Source: Chimonanthus salicifolius (taxonomy: Eukaryota > Streptophyta > Magnoliopsida > Laurales > Calycanthaceae). From it: a stretch of DNA of 64,000 nucleotides. The notes under the pieces were generated by a model that worked only from the letters and a program-made list of their open reading frames with translations, ran no database searches and was not told the DNA's origin. Location: positions 36,572,739 to 36,636,738 of the forward strand of contig CM023541.1 in NCBI GenBank assembly GCA_013350335.1, written 5' to 3'. Positions 25,701 through 40,700 of this stretch are shown piece after piece. Position 1 is the first letter of the stretch. Each line of letters begins with the position of its first letter. Made by a program: the position numbers and the translations under genes.

Positions 25701-28700
25701 TTAAGGGAGAAAAAAAATCCAGAACTTATTTTTAATACCCCTCTCTTGCAGGTTAGAAAATTTAGAGAAATGCATAAAAAATGTTTTTAGCTAAAATGAA
25801 CAAAATATTTATGAGTTCTTTTAAATGGTAAAATGAGTAAATGATTCAAATTTCAAACATGCAACCTTTATTGTTGCAACAGTGACCACTTGTCAACTAT
25901 GCCACTGGCTCTTTAGATGGTAACATACAAGGATGACAAATGGCACCGCCACTTAAATCAAATAATGGGGCTGTGCATGCATACTTCTAAAATCCAATTG
26001 GTTTTGCTCCTGATTGTCAACAAGTTGTAAGTCGGTGACAATCAAACTTGGTATGCCTACCGAGCTGCGTAACTTACTTTTCATGGCCCTTTAAAACATC
26101 TTGCTTTATAGAGCATTCTAGGATTCAGACACACACACATGCATTCACAGAACCCACACATACATGTACTTTCATGCACGCACACAAGCACAAAAACCTA
26201 AGCACTACACACATGGAGAGTCAAGTGCAAACAAATGCAACCCTACCCAAAATCTACTGCCACCACTGCATGCAAGTGCAAACATGCAATGGACTTGACT
26301 AAAACATTGAAATAACGACCTAATGTCCCATTCAATCAGATAGAGGATGGTAAGATGCATTCCTAGATCCATGCATGTACACAAACATGTTGTATAGTTT
26401 CTTCAGGACGTGACACAACCGTGTCTTAACACTTGAACCTATGTTGGACACTCATAACCATTTCGATGACTTGCACCCATTCTTCATGGACTCCACTAAT
26501 GTTTTTAACATTGTTTTCCAAGATGACAAAAATATTAAAACACTTTCTCCTTTTAAAACTGGATCACAATATCAATATGTCAGTCATAGTGTCACAATTG
26601 TATAGAATAAACCAATACATGATTTTCTATTAGTGTTATTTTTGCACCTTATTTTCATTTAAAAAATTTAGATTTAAATGTATTTAAATATGATGTCATG
26701 TTCCCATGCCTTTTTTCTTTTGTGGAGTTTGACATCTCACACCCATGTTGAACTCAAACACTCACACCCGTAACCATGCAACTTGGACAAAAATGGTTCT
26801 CAAACCCGATTCTACAAAGCATGTCCAATCCGTGGACCTTTCAGGTGCACTTATGTAACACTCCAACCTTCTCAATTCAATTCTAGATATTATCTTTGTA
26901 TGTTTCATAAACGCACCATGGAGGAAGTCAAGAAAAAAGAAGGCAAGGCAAAGCCCTCAAGAGGCATGCAATAGATTTGAAAATTCTTGCAATTGAGGCT
27001 AATCAGCTCCACTGCACGTCACTTTAGGGGCAGGAATGATAGAAGTGTCCTTCAAGCTTCTATTCAATGGTTTCTTGCAAATTATATTCCTTATAACTCA
27101 GGGTTATGTCTCCTTTAAACAAGATTGCAAAAAGAATGAACAAAGTGCTACATTGATTCATCCAAGCACAGGCACTCATCCTACTTGATCTTAAATGCCA
27201 CTACTTCATCTTCTTGGAAATTAGTTTGAACAAGATCCGCCATGCCCAAAGTGTAAATCTTATAAGTCCTTTCTAGTACAAAAACTTTCGTGCATCTCTA
27301 GATTGAATGTATTTCAGAACATTCATGCACAGCATTAAAATATTAACTGATACGTCTGCACATTTTCAAATAATATTCCATAAAATTGAAAGAAATCATC
27401 AGTTGAATAGGAAACTTACACAATAACAGACAGACGACCAACTTATTCTGCTAAAAAAACCAAATTTAAAAAAAATAAGTATCTTGAGATACAGATCAGA
27501 AATCTATTAACAAATTTCAGGCCATGAAAAACATAAAAATACATTCTAATTGCTCAAGCATACATGAATAGATATGCTTTAAGCATAAAGTATCTATTCC
27601 TCCCAAGATAATGTTAAATCCCATACCTGAAGAATGCGAACCTTGTTATTCTCTCGAGATAATATCTTGCTAATAGCTAAATTAGGAACAATCCTGTAGA
27701 AGCCAACTTCACATTTAAAGAAAATTAGCAAGAAGAATATACAATCATATCTCCAATTAATAAATAAATAAATAATTCAAACAAATACACATTAGATGCA
27801 CAGAACGGAGATCTTGGGTTATAGAGTTATTCTTAGGTGTTTTGAGCTAGTTTCAAGCCTTCGAATAAATCTGGGTAAAAGTATCCCATCAAAATAGATG
27901 TGGAAGGGGAGAAGGTAAAGGAATGGGCTGAAGAAGTAGGTTGTTGTGCTGGGAAATTGCCCTTTACCTATCTAGGTCTACCGGTTGGGGGTAACCCTAG
28001 ACTTAAGAACTTATGGAAGCCGGTAATTGAAAAGATCGAGAGAAGATTAGATGGGTTGAATAGGAAATCTCTCCATTGGTGGGAGGTTGACTCTCATTAA
28101 ATCAATGTTAGTCAACCTTCTGACGTACTTCTTGTCCTTATTCGAAATGCTGAGAGGAGTTACCAAGGAATTGGACATGGCATTTAGGAGGTTTCTGTGG
28201 GGCGACCAGGAAATGAAGAGGAAAGTTCATCTTGTAGCCTTGTTAGAAGTGACTAAGCCATAATTGAAAGGGGGTCTTGGGTCACATCATTGCAAATCAG
28301 GAATGAAGCTTTGTTATGCAAATGGGGTTGGAGGTTTGGACGAGAGAGGGATGCCTTATGGGTTAGGGTATTGAGCACCTAATATGGAACATACAATAGA
28401 AACGGGTGGTACCTTGGAGAGGAAGTGGAGAAAATTGAGTCCACAACATTGAGAGCTTTGTGGAGGCTTAGTCAAGGTAGAACAATAGTGGGGAATCTCT
28501 TCAAGGGTAAGCTTAGATTTCTAGTGGGTAAAGGAGATCAGATCTTCTTTTGGAATGACTTGTGGTTGGGGGATAGACCACTGAGAGAACGTTTCCCAAG
28601 GTTATTTAGAGCTGCAAGGAACAAACTAGCTTTAATTCAGGACAACTATAGGGTGGATGACCTTAACATTCTTTGGAACGTTGAACTTAGGAGAGAATTG

Positions 28701-31700
28701 AGGTCCTTTGAGAGGGAAAGTCTGGATGAGCTACTTGGACAGTTAGGTGAGTTTCCAGTGGCACTGGGGGAGGGAGACGATTGGTGTGGACAGGTGACTA
28801 TTCGGGGGCTTATTTGATCAAATCTATAGTGGACGTAGCTAGCTACACAACAATGGAATGGTTCGACGTTGTCCCCTAGTTTAGTTTTTGAAAAGTCAAG
28901 CGCCCCCAAAGGTTCAGACCTTTGTCTGGTGTGTGGTGAAGAGGAAAATTCTTACAACAATGGACCTTAGGAGCAAAGGTCTGTTGAGACTTGATGAAGA
29001 TCTTAGTTGTCCTCTCTATGGGTTATCAGAAGGAACCATTGGTAATCTTTTTGTCACCTTTTTTTTTTTTTGAGCGGTGAACATCTTTTTGTCACCTGTC
29101 CTGTTGCTTGGCACCTATGGGGCAATTTCTGCAGCTTAATGGGAGTTTCATGGGGTTCATGGTTTTACCTTTACTCCAACTCTAGGTGGAGGATGGCTTG
29201 GCTCACAATTCCGGCCGTAATCTCATGGACTATTTAGAAAGAAAGAAACTAGAGAATTTTCAAAGGAAAGTCCACTGAGATTTGCAAACTGTTCAAAAAA
29301 GCCAAATGGAGACTTTGTGCTTGGCTCCTTCCCAACAAGGAGTTCAAGGACTTCAAGGCCATTGACCTCTTATCTTCGTCGGAGGGTTGTATGAATGGAA
29401 GATCTAGGAAACCCGAAGTTTTAGTGGATTGGTCACCGCTCAACAAGGGGTCATGAAATTCAACGTTGATGGGGCGTCTAGGGGAAAACCGGGGCCGACT
29501 GGTACAAATGGCGTACTTAGAGATCATAGCAGTCAGACATCTGAGCTATTCAGAGAATCAGTAGGGACTAGAGACTTTAATGAATCTGAACTTTTTAGTA
29601 TTACGAGAGCTTTGATCATATAGGCAGGGCTAGGAGATGGAAAATTAGTCATTGAGGGAGATTCGGCAAATGCCATAAAATGGGCAAAAGGTTTGAAGCA
29701 TCCCCTTTGGAGAATGATTACTATGGTTAGGGAGATGAAGGCACTTGTTAGGAGACTTGAGGTCTCCTTTGTTCACATCAGTCATTTGGCAAATGGGGTA
29801 ACAGATTTTTTTCACCAAGAACAGAGTAGAGGGACCCGTTTTAGACATCTTCCACATTTGAAGAAGGGGAACCATTGGATTGCACAAAATGGACCTCTTG
29901 GTTCATTTGGAGTTTTTATTAACTTTGTTCTCTTGTTTTGCTTGTTTTCCTCTCTTGTCCTGGCCGGGTCTATACCTTTTAGACCCCTTTTTTCTTTTTG
30001 TACTGAATGTTTTTTTTTTAATAATATTCTCTTCGTTACCGCTCAAAAAAAAAAAAAAGATGCAAATGCATGTATATAATCATAAATCATAGCTGATATT
30101 TAAGGTCTCAAAAAATCAGAGCAAATATTAAAATGATAAAGCTTAAACATAATGAACATCGCAAGAACATAAATACTTGTAAATGGTTCATCAGAATGCA
30201 TATAAAGAGAAAATAACTGGAAGCCTCTAAGAGTAGTGGCAACAACACCCAAATGTTCAATATGCACTCAGGCCTGATCCTAGCTATATGTCAAGATTAA
30301 AAAAAAAAAGGTAATGAATCCATTGTTGACATAAAAATGCATCAAATAGCATGGTCTATATGATCTAAGGCATCCACAAGCGATGATCCACCTTTACTTG
30401 ACGAAACTTGATGAGGATCAAATGAGATCTATGGAATAATTCATAAGAATATGTATTTTATGCAGTCCAATCATGTAAATCTGGACTTTGTATAGATTAG
30501 TCAAATGAAGATCTAAAAGGATTTGGGAAAATGGGTGTGGATCTTTGTACGGTATGCACTTGAAGTGTCTCTCCAAATCTAGGCATGTGGATGTTGCAAA
30601 GAAGAGGGGGATTGAAGAGATGTGAAATCAACTAGCACTAAGGATCTCGGTGGAGATGAAGGATGAAGTGGGAGGTGGTTTAAAAGTCAGAAAAAAAAGG
30701 ATGGAGATGAAAAGAAAAAAGGCAAAGGCAAGGTAAAGATGAAGTAAAGATGAGTTGCAAGGAGAAGTGTATGTTCTTTCAACATGGTGATGTACTGACC
30801 AAATGAAATACTGTATTGCATGTAATGGAGTGTTTTTCCCCACCACACCTTAGAATTACCCTACACACATGAATTTATCTAGGAATGTATGTTATGTATG
30901 TACATGTGTGTGTGTACATACATATGTATAAAAAATAGTTAGAAATAAGTTTCACTAGCATTTGCATGAAAGGTTAAAGCTAGCTAAAAGTGTTGTGGGA
31001 CCACTTCAAGTCACGTTAGGTGTTGTTGGACCCATTTCTGGACAGAGTTGACCCGAATCTCCTTAGATTGGAAAGTCAACATATTAGTTGTAATTTGTAA
31101 ATAGATTTGTGATTGATGTAATTGATTTATTCCTTATTTGCCCACCCTGATGGCTCTCTGTAATCTATTTATACTGATGTATACCCTTACTCAAACACAT
31201 TTAATACAATTGAGAGAAATAATTTTCTCCACAATTTCTCTCTCTTTTTCCTTTTTTCTTATTATTTTCTACGGGTCTCCTAATGATTGCCATTCTATCA
31301 CCGAGACCATTGTGACAAATACCGTTCTCGGGATATTAACGGCAATTGGTAATAACGGGATATTTTTAAATTCTCGAATTTTTACCGGGAATTTAACGGG
31401 AAAATCTCACGGAAATTATAATATTTAAAAAATAAAAAAATTGAATAAATAAAAAATTAATGAAATAAAAATGGTATAGGGAATTTACCGGGAATTTATT
31501 GGGAATTTACTGGGATATTATCGCGTTATTAACGTTTATCATGTTTTTAACGCGATTATATTGGGAATTTATCGGAAATTTATCGTCGTAGCGATAGAAA
31601 TGCGTTTTTAACGCGGTAATGGTATTTTGCCGATAAAAACGGGGTAAATTTGAAAATACCGCCAATATTTGTGACAAGGTCACCGACTACTGTGTCTTCT

Positions 31701-34700
31701 TGGGGTCGCATTTAGTTTCCTAACGAAGCAAGAAGCAACCCATTGTTGCTCGGTCTAGTGTTGAGGCCGAATATCGTGCCATGGATAATATTGCATCCAT
31801 GTTGTTGTGGCTTCAACAATTTCTCATTGAGTTGGGCTTTTCATCTGCTAATCCACTTATCATGTCTTGTGACAATCAGGTGGCCATCAACATCGCTTCC
31901 AATCCAGTCTTTCATGAGAGGACTAAGCACATTGAAGTTGATTGTCACTTCCTTCGTCAGTATATTTCTGTCAGTCGACTTTTCACTCCTTATCTGCATT
32001 CTAAAGATCAACTTGCCGATATGTTGACAAAGGCAGTTCCTCGAACTCAGCTCTCTTCGATTGTTAGCAAGCTGAGTTTACTCGATATCTTCGAACCAAC
32101 TTGAGGGGGAGTGTTGTGGGACCCACTTCAAGTCATGTTAGATGTTGTGGGACCCATTTCTAGACAGAGTTGACCCAAATGTCCTTAGTTTGGAAAGTCA
32201 ACATATTAGTTGTAAATAGATTTGTGATTGATGTAATTGATTTATTCCTTATTTGGCTACCCTGATGGCTCTCTGTAATCTATTCATACGGATGTATACC
32301 CTTTCTCAAGCACATTTAATACAATTGAGAGAAATAATGCTTCTCCACAATTTCTCTTTCTCTTTTTCCTTTTTTCTTATTATTATTTTCTACCTCCCAA
32401 AGCCTAAACTTATAAAAGGAATAGCAAAATAAGTTATTGGGTAAAATGTCTAGGCCTAAAAAAAATAGCAAAAGAGGTTTTGAGTGATACCAAAGGAACT
32501 ACAAGGAAGATGGAGGATTGGGAGAAGTACAAGATAGTGCCAAAAGGAGCAAGTAAAGTCGTAAGTAAAGCCAAATTTGAAGTGTGCAATGACTTACATG
32601 CAAAATTAGGGATGAAAGAAGGTGAAAAAGGTATTTATATATTGGCTAAGATGTAGGAGCAAAGAAGTAAAGATCTTGATCACATAACATGTATCAAGGA
32701 TGAAAATCAAAGGATCCTAGTTAAAGACAACGACGTAAAGAATAGTTGGAAAATATACTTAAAAGAACTTTTAAATACAGAATTTGAAAGAATAGTTAAC
32801 ATGGAAGGAGCAATGAATTAGGGGATGGTGAACAAAATATCAAAAATAGAAGTAAGCTTAGTATTGAAAAAGATGAAAGAGCATAAAGTGCTAGGACAAA
32901 TGGTGATGTAGGACACGCTGCCGAGATCCTCATGTGGACACTACTATTTCTATTTTATTTATTTTTAGTAGATTTTACTTTTGTTAATTTCATTTTTGGT
33001 GTCTTAGAGTAATTAGGAAACACAATTGCTATTTTCGTTTAAGTCCTTGTTTTAGTAGGATAGGAAAGCCAAGTTGGTGGCCTTTCCAATCGAGTCTAGA
33101 GTCCTTTTTCCTATTTTCGAGTGTTGTTTTCTTATAAATACGAATGGATGTAAGAGATAGAGAGAGATACACACGATGAATGAATATTGAATGAAATTAC
33201 TCAAGGCTTAGTCTTTTCTATCTTTTCCTTTTATCTTTCTTCTTCTTCCTGCCCAGTTGCAGGCTGTTTCCGCATCAATTGGTATTAGAGCCAAGTACTC
33301 TGTATCTCTGTTATACAAAGATGACCCTGTTCGGAGACCAATCCCTGCATTATCAAGGATACTTTTGGTCTCAATTTATCAAAAAAAAACACAAAAAAAG
33401 TTTTTTTTTTTTTTTTTTTTGAAGAACCTATGCACTGTAGCATCATCTTCAGCTATCCTCCATCCCCTCCTCCTCCAGTTTCTGCCTCCCCCTCCTGCTC
33501 GCCACTGCTACAGTTTTGCCTTTGCTCCGTAAAGATAGTTTCGTCGTTCTCGTTGTCTTCTTCCAGGTACCAGGTATTGCGATACATCTGGATCTCATCT
33601 TCATCCTTCCTGCGAGTCCTCTTTCTCCTAGTCCCTTCTCCTAAGCTTCTGCCGCAACAACACTCTTCGCCGCTGCACCCTTTCATCTTTTTCCCCTCTA
33701 AGCCCTTAATTCTATTCGAACCCTAAAGGTCTGACCTTACCCCAGAAGCCCTTTTAATTCTCTCCCACGTGCGTCAATACCCTAGTTACTAACCCATTCG
33801 CATTGCCCTTTTCTATTTCACTCAAACCCTAATTTCTTTAGCACGTGCGACAACTTATTCCTCCCTTACACCCATTCCCACGTGTTTCCCATCTACCCAG
33901 TCTTTGTTCACTCAGCCCCACCTTTCTCTCCTTAAACCCTTTTGACCGAACCTAATTCCAAGCCCACTATCCCCTTTCGCTATTAAGTACTACCCCCTTT
34001 TCGTTTGTCCCCATCTTTTAAGTTACCCATTCCATACTCATATAGTTCAGTCCAAACCATGGCCCCACTTTAATATGTTTCACTTGATTTGACCAAGCTA
34101 TGCCCTACTCATGGGTCCCACCTCGCCCATCCATTAAACCATTTACCCAGTCCTCCTCATACTTTCCATCTAATCCCCTCACATACCCATTTAACCAATA
34201 CAATGAACCCTATCACTCCCACTCAGTTCCTTTTTATTCCCATTCACTTGAGTCACCCAATTATTTCCATCCCCCGAACCGCTCCAACCGTCGTGTATTG
34301 GCCTCTGTGGCACCCCGATCTGATTACCCACATCACGTTGATCGCATCCAATAACAATGGTGATCAATATGTCAGCGATTTGAGTTCAACGAATTTAAAT
34401 CCGAGTTCAAAAAGTTATATCTGAAATTCTATTTGAATTGAGATCTGACTTTCAAGATTTTTTACAACAATTTAAAGAACTATTGCGCTACAGAAAATAC
34501 ATAGACATGACGAAGGTGAACGCCAACTCAAAATTTGTGCCCACTTCCTCGAGATGTGTGCCGACTCCTCCACAGGTGGACACTACTATTTTTTTTTTTT
34601 TAATTTATACTAGATTTTACTTTTGTTAATTTCGTTTTTGGTGTCTTAGAGTAATTAGGAAACACAGTTGTTATTTTCGTGGGAGTCTTTGTTTTAGTAG

Positions 34701-37700
34701 GATCGGAAATCCAGGTCGGTGCCCTTCCTAATCGAGTCTAGAGTCTCTTTTCCTATTTTCGAGTGTTGTTTTCTTATAAATACGGATGGATGTAAGAGAG
34801 AGAGATACACATGATGAATGAATATTGAATGAAATTACTCAAGGCTTAGCCTTTTCTATCTTTTCCTTTTATCTTTCTTCTTCTTCATGCCTAGTTGCAG
34901 GCTGGTTCCCCATCAGATGGTATATCTATTGAAGTTTGGGCTGCACTAGGTGAAATTGGAGTGAATTGGTTGATCCGTTTGTTCAACAAAATATTAACCT
35001 CAAAAGAATACTTGATGAGTGGCGCAATAGTACAAATAGGTAAGAATAAAGGAAATATTCAAAGTTGTGCAAATTATCGTGCAATTAGGCCCATGAGTCA
35101 CACCATGAAACTTTGGGAGAGGGTGATAGAAGCTCGGCTAAGACAAGAGTCAAATATCTCTAAAAATCAATTTGAGCTTCTGCTAGGTAGATCAACAACA
35201 AATGGCATTTTTGTACTAAGGCAGCTCACAGAGAAATTTAGGAGAAGAGGAACCACCTGTATATGGTTTTTATCGACCCAAAAAAATGTGTAACAAAGTT
35301 TCGAGGATACTAATATGGAGAACTTTAAAAGATAAATGTACTCTCAATGAGTATGTAAAAATTATTTAAGATATGTCCGATGAAGGTGCAACCACCAATT
35401 TAGAACTGTTTACAAAGAAACAATGGATTTTCTGGTTGAAGTGGGACTCCACCACGGATTTTCATTAAGCCCGTATCTTTGTGTGTTAATCATAGATAAC
35501 TTTAGAGATCCAAGATAAAGTGCCATAGTGTATGCTTTTTGCAGGTGATATAGTATTAATTAATGATATTAAACAACAACACTACAAAAGTTGGAATTTG
35601 GGATGAGAGCTTTTGAGACGAATGGTCCAAAAATTAGTAGAACTAAAACAAAACACATGGAGTGCAACTCTAGTGGGATATAGAAGATAGAGAAGGCTCT
35701 TTCCACTAGCTTAAACCAATAGTAGAAATGCAATTGAGCAACATATTATGGACATACAATATAAGACAAACAAAATGTTTGTGTCCCATTTGAATCATCC
35801 ATTTTATTAGCCTCGGACCAGATACTACACCCACTATCGTAGTTTTTGCGGCGTGGGATCAGTGGAGTCCATCCATTGGCATATGCCATACAACTCGAAA
35901 TTGAGTTATAGGCCCTCGTGATTCAAAAATGGGATTTGCAAATGAAAAAGGCATCCAGCATAGTTGCTTGGGACTCATGGCGACTACAAGCACCCTTCTT
36001 CTAGCTCTTATCTCACAAATAGCAGAAAGGGTTGTAACCACTATCATCTTTGGCGTACTAAGTTGTCTACGTTTTTTAGTAGATGCATGAAATAAATACA
36101 TCATGCACTTTGCACTTTGGTTGTGCTAGATATTTTGTTGGTTGATATAAATATGTTCTTTTACCAAACCCAAGCGCACTCCCACTCCTCTCCCACAAAA
36201 AAAAAATGATGCCACTGGAAAGCTCTAGATTCATGGAATTCATAGAGACTACTTTCGCAGTTTCTTTCTATTTTAGGCAATTCTATGGTATCTATGGCTA
36301 ATGTATGAAGTGTACGATGGAATTGTTTTGAGAGGCCTGTTGGTAGTTGTATAATCATTTAAGTGTTTGCAAAGAGCTTGGAAAAAACGTTATCCCCAAG
36401 AAAGATTGTGAACGCTCTTATACTTTTTCCACATTTCCAAAATCCATTGAATGTATTTGCAACCATTTCCCAATCATATCTTGGACAAAGTAACATCCAA
36501 TCCACAATTGCCAGTAGGAACCCAAATTGAAAGAGAATGAGACAATGACAAAAATAAGGACAACAGATAGGGATTTCACTTCGAGGATAAATCAGGCCTC
36601 CAAATGGTTTCAGTTTGAGGATAAACCAACCTCCAAGCCGAGGCAATGTTTTGGGAAAATTCTCTGACAATTTTCATTATTCAACTCAGCCTATAAATAG
36701 ATTCTAGTAAAATTAAATTTGGAAGTACAAATAAGAAAATAAATCCATTCTATCAACCCACTATTTATAATCCAATCCACATTTGCCCTTTGGTCCATGG
36801 AACAAACTGCAGATTGACTAGTTGTTTCAGCTGTATCAACAGCCCTGTCCCCCACTCTCTCCCCCCCCCCCCCAACCAACCCTTTAAAAAAGAAAAAGTC
36901 TTTTTGAGCGTCCGATATTTGGGACCTTCCACATAACCATTGCAGAGAGTGATTATGACATAAAAAACCAACCATAAGTTCCACCAGCTCAAGTAGTGTC
37001 ATTATTGACATGTGTCAAGTTATTGTACTCCTACTTAGTCAAGTGATTCTAAGATCCATCCTTATCCAACAATAACATCAAGGGATTCCACCACTCTATT
37101 TAAGTTATTCTTGTTTCATCCCATCTTACAAGGTGACAAGTTGACCCTATTCCATAGACCCACCCAAGGGTCACAAAAACATTTCCATCACCATCGTCAA
37201 TTTTTTACCATCATAGAAGCTCCTTCTCTTAGAACTCTACTCATGCCTGCATCTGATGGTATCGGAGAAATGGTGCTTGTAGAGAAATGCACACATATCA
37301 ATGGGTTGGCAGATGTGAAGGAGAAACAAGATGATCATGAGAGTACTATGAGGAAGTTATAGTGTAATAAAATGATAAGTAACTTCATTGAATTTAGTTA
37401 TTACTGTAAGTAATAATAGGAAGTTTATCAATTTTTTTAGAAAATAGGAAAGTTTATCCATAATGGCTGCGCCCAACGGGCATAAAGAGCATTAGAGAGA
37501 AACTCTTGATCAACTGATGTTTATCAAATCCAACAAAGGATCCTAGGGTTGAACTCCATATTATGCAAATTGCTTTAGTTTCTGTCTATAAGTTGACATC
37601 AGTGGTTTTACAGATAAAGGATCCCATTTTGCATAAAGAAATTTGGGTTTTTGTGCCAAATGAAGTACTGAGATTTCAACGATTTTCTTCCTGTCATCAG

Positions 37701-40700
37701 GTGTCCTCAAGAGTTATAGAATTTCAGATATCTTCCAAAAGATGTTGGAAAATCATAAATTGAACTGATAAATTGAACAAGAAACACAAAAAAATACTTA
37801 CTCAGGTAGAGACTCATAAGCTGTCAAAACATTCCACACTTCACGAACAGGAGCTTTCACAGTTATGCTAGCAACAACACATCGATGGACCCCACCATTT
37901 TCCTTCATTCAAAAAAAAGAAATCATTAGAGAATTAATATAAGCAGATCTTATGGTAATAATAAAGCCATTTCAAGAGTCATGGCCACTTACCAATAAGC
38001 CATCAAATCTACGAAGATGAACCTCATCTACCATGCATGGTCTATCAAGCCTGCATACTTTTCCAAATATACCCCATTTACTGTTGATTTCACTAGAAGC
38101 CGAGGCAGGTAAGTGATCCAAACTAGAACTTGCATAGGATGCTTTCAACTCATTTTTGATAAGTTTATCATCTGTCTTAGACAAAGTATTTGAAAAGTCC
38201 ATGTATGAGGAAGAAAAGGAGGCACTTCCAACATTTGGTGCCTTAGAGATCCCTCCACAATCTGTTTCCGCCCTACAAGCTAAAGCTCGGAGGTTTACAG
38301 GAAGATCTGACCTAATAATTCTCTCTAGAAAAATGGCAGGGAAATTTAATCTTGGAATTACACTAACTTCATATGATAAAGTTGATGTTGAAGACCTGCA
38401 AATGGAATTGAGTATGAACATCAAAATTAATACAATAAATAGATAAAATGACATATATAATGAAATTAACAAAAGAATCAAAAGCAATGGTCCATGCTCT
38501 GGGAGAAATCATTGAGGCAGGCCTTTTACTTGGTAAGTCAGTGGTGAAAGTGGGGTACATTTATTGTTGGAAGTTTCTAAGTGGCATGTGCTCAGAACAA
38601 CCAATGTTTTGCTACTATCATTTTGGCAAAGAAGAAGCTTCACATGCTTAATCTAGTCTTTGGATTTTTATTTAAAGAATCTCCTGTTTGTTTTGTTTGT
38701 GGCTGCTGTCATGTATTTTTCCCCTCATTGCCATCACCCGCAACCATTTATCTCATCAATCTGGCATTGACACTCATAATTGAAGTTGCAGATTCTTTTC
38801 ATAACCAAATTTCACAAGGAAATTGACATATGAAAGAACATTTAATTTTTTATTAATAATATTTGAAAATTTACGATCATTTCAAGGGAAAAATGGAACT
38901 TAAAAGAATAAAACTTGAGTTTTCTTTTCACAATTTTGGAGATTAGATCTGCATATGAGATCAAATTTTGAAACCAAGAGAGATATCTCCTCTAAAAACA
39001 GATACCAGAACCCAATTTTAAAAGGATCAATAGACCTTTTTATTTATCCTATCCTTGTTTACCTTTCTTCTTCACCCAAAACCCATGTTGCATTTGAGCT
39101 CTATCACAGTTGTTTACCATAGTATGTGCAGTATGTTGTTTTTCTAAGCAGACAAGAATAACCATTTCTAGATACTACAAGTCCACAAATGATCATGTGC
39201 ATGCAATAAATATTTTGTCATTCAAATCATTGAAATCAACAAAAGCCACACTCATATCCTACCTAAGGCCAGGTATGACAGACCATTTCCCTTCAAATTT
39301 CTTGAAGTCCCCATCAACCATGGAAAAGTGAAGTTCATGACCACTACCCTGAACCACAACCATTGAGATAAAATTGTTCAATCCATGATATTAAAGATGC
39401 AAGAATGATAACAAAAGACAGAAGAAAAAATGATGTTAAATGATTAAAGACAATAACATGATTAAACTACATAGCATTATAATTTACAAATTTGAAGATG
39501 CACTTGGGAAAACCAGAAGTGAGAGTTCACTTTGTTTGCAATGAATCAGAAGCTTTATTTGTAAGAATGTGAATTCACTATTCTGAATCAACCAAAAGAA
39601 TTTCATAGAAAGAGCGATGTCCTAGAAGAGCATAAACTAGTGGAATTATCTGACAAGTCTACAAGAACAAATGTATGCAGAAAAAACCACCTTGTGACAT
39701 TAATAAAATGCTAACAATCTTGCATTTCACTAAAATAAATATGATTCACAATTCAATTCTTGCGAATAAGGTAGAAAGATTCAAAAACTGGCCTACTCTA
39801 CAACATTCAGCAATCCCCATGGGTCACTCACCCTTGAATTCAGAGTAGGAGTATCCTTCCACAGCCTGCCCTTCTTAACTCTCCGGCGAGGAAAGCAAGA
39901 CTGTTCAAAAACCCATAAGGGCAATATGAACACCTCTTTAGGGATTTAGGGATTAACCTTAAGGGCAATATGATCAGCCCAGAGCTTCTTTAAGTTGGAT
40001 TCAGGTCGGACAGTTAAGTTGAAATAGAAAATTAGAAACAACACTAGTAGATTAGATTGGATCAGTTATGGTTTGTAGATAACCGTGACTGGCATCTTTT
40101 ATATTGAAAAAAGAACCCAACCCAAGCCTAAGCCGTTTAATGAAAGGCTTGACCGGACTCAACCCATTTGTTAAATGGGTCAAAGATGAGGTAATGGAAT
40201 TTTATCTTCCAAAACCAGTTTGGATGAGTTGGCAATTCAGGTTAGGAATTGCGATGAGTCCGGATCTTCTACAGCGGCGACACTAGACAATTGACACACC
40301 TAATTATGTTAGTGCATAAAAATCCAGCTATGAAACAACAACAGGGAATAAAAACAAACCGAATTGGGTAACTCCCGAAGATCCAGAACAACGCGAGCTT
40401 CAATGTGCCAATACAGAGCGCGTTGCAATCCTCTCTGCTCAACCCATATCCGCCCCGGGTGTGGGCAAGGGATCCTCCCACTGCAAGTAAAGAGTAGAAG
40501 CACTGCCACATTAAAAGAGGTGGAAAATGATACACCTCAAACGAGAACAAGAAATTCAAGTCAAAGATCAAACCTACAGACGAGGTTGGGGATGAAATCT
40601 GCGAGCCTCTCATAGTCGGTGAGAACTTTCCACAGAGATTCAGCATCAGCCGCAACTGAGACCCAGGCCCTGATTTTCCGCTCCCGCCAAGAGACAACGT

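Larger units (their letters stand above)
32460..35760 (+). mobile_element. RTE-type LINE, decayed, split by an LTR element
   Basis: Left part (to 32903) shows remnants such as LVLKKMKEHKVLG. Right part (from 34916) continues DGISIEVWAALGEIGVNWLI, RLFNKILTS, ANYRAIRPMSHTMKLWERVI, EARLRQESNISKNQFELLLG, then ALSPYL- and FADD-like remains near 35470-35550. The order is that of plant RTE reverse transcriptases. Multiple stops. The LTR element at 32904-34915 sits inside the conserved G-PDGI motif. Antisense to HCF145. Confidence 0.82.

Noticed and set aside
33257..34629. Several plus-strand frames rich in Ser/Pro/His
   Set aside because: They lie in the non-coding C-rich interior of the small LTR element and overlap in different frames.
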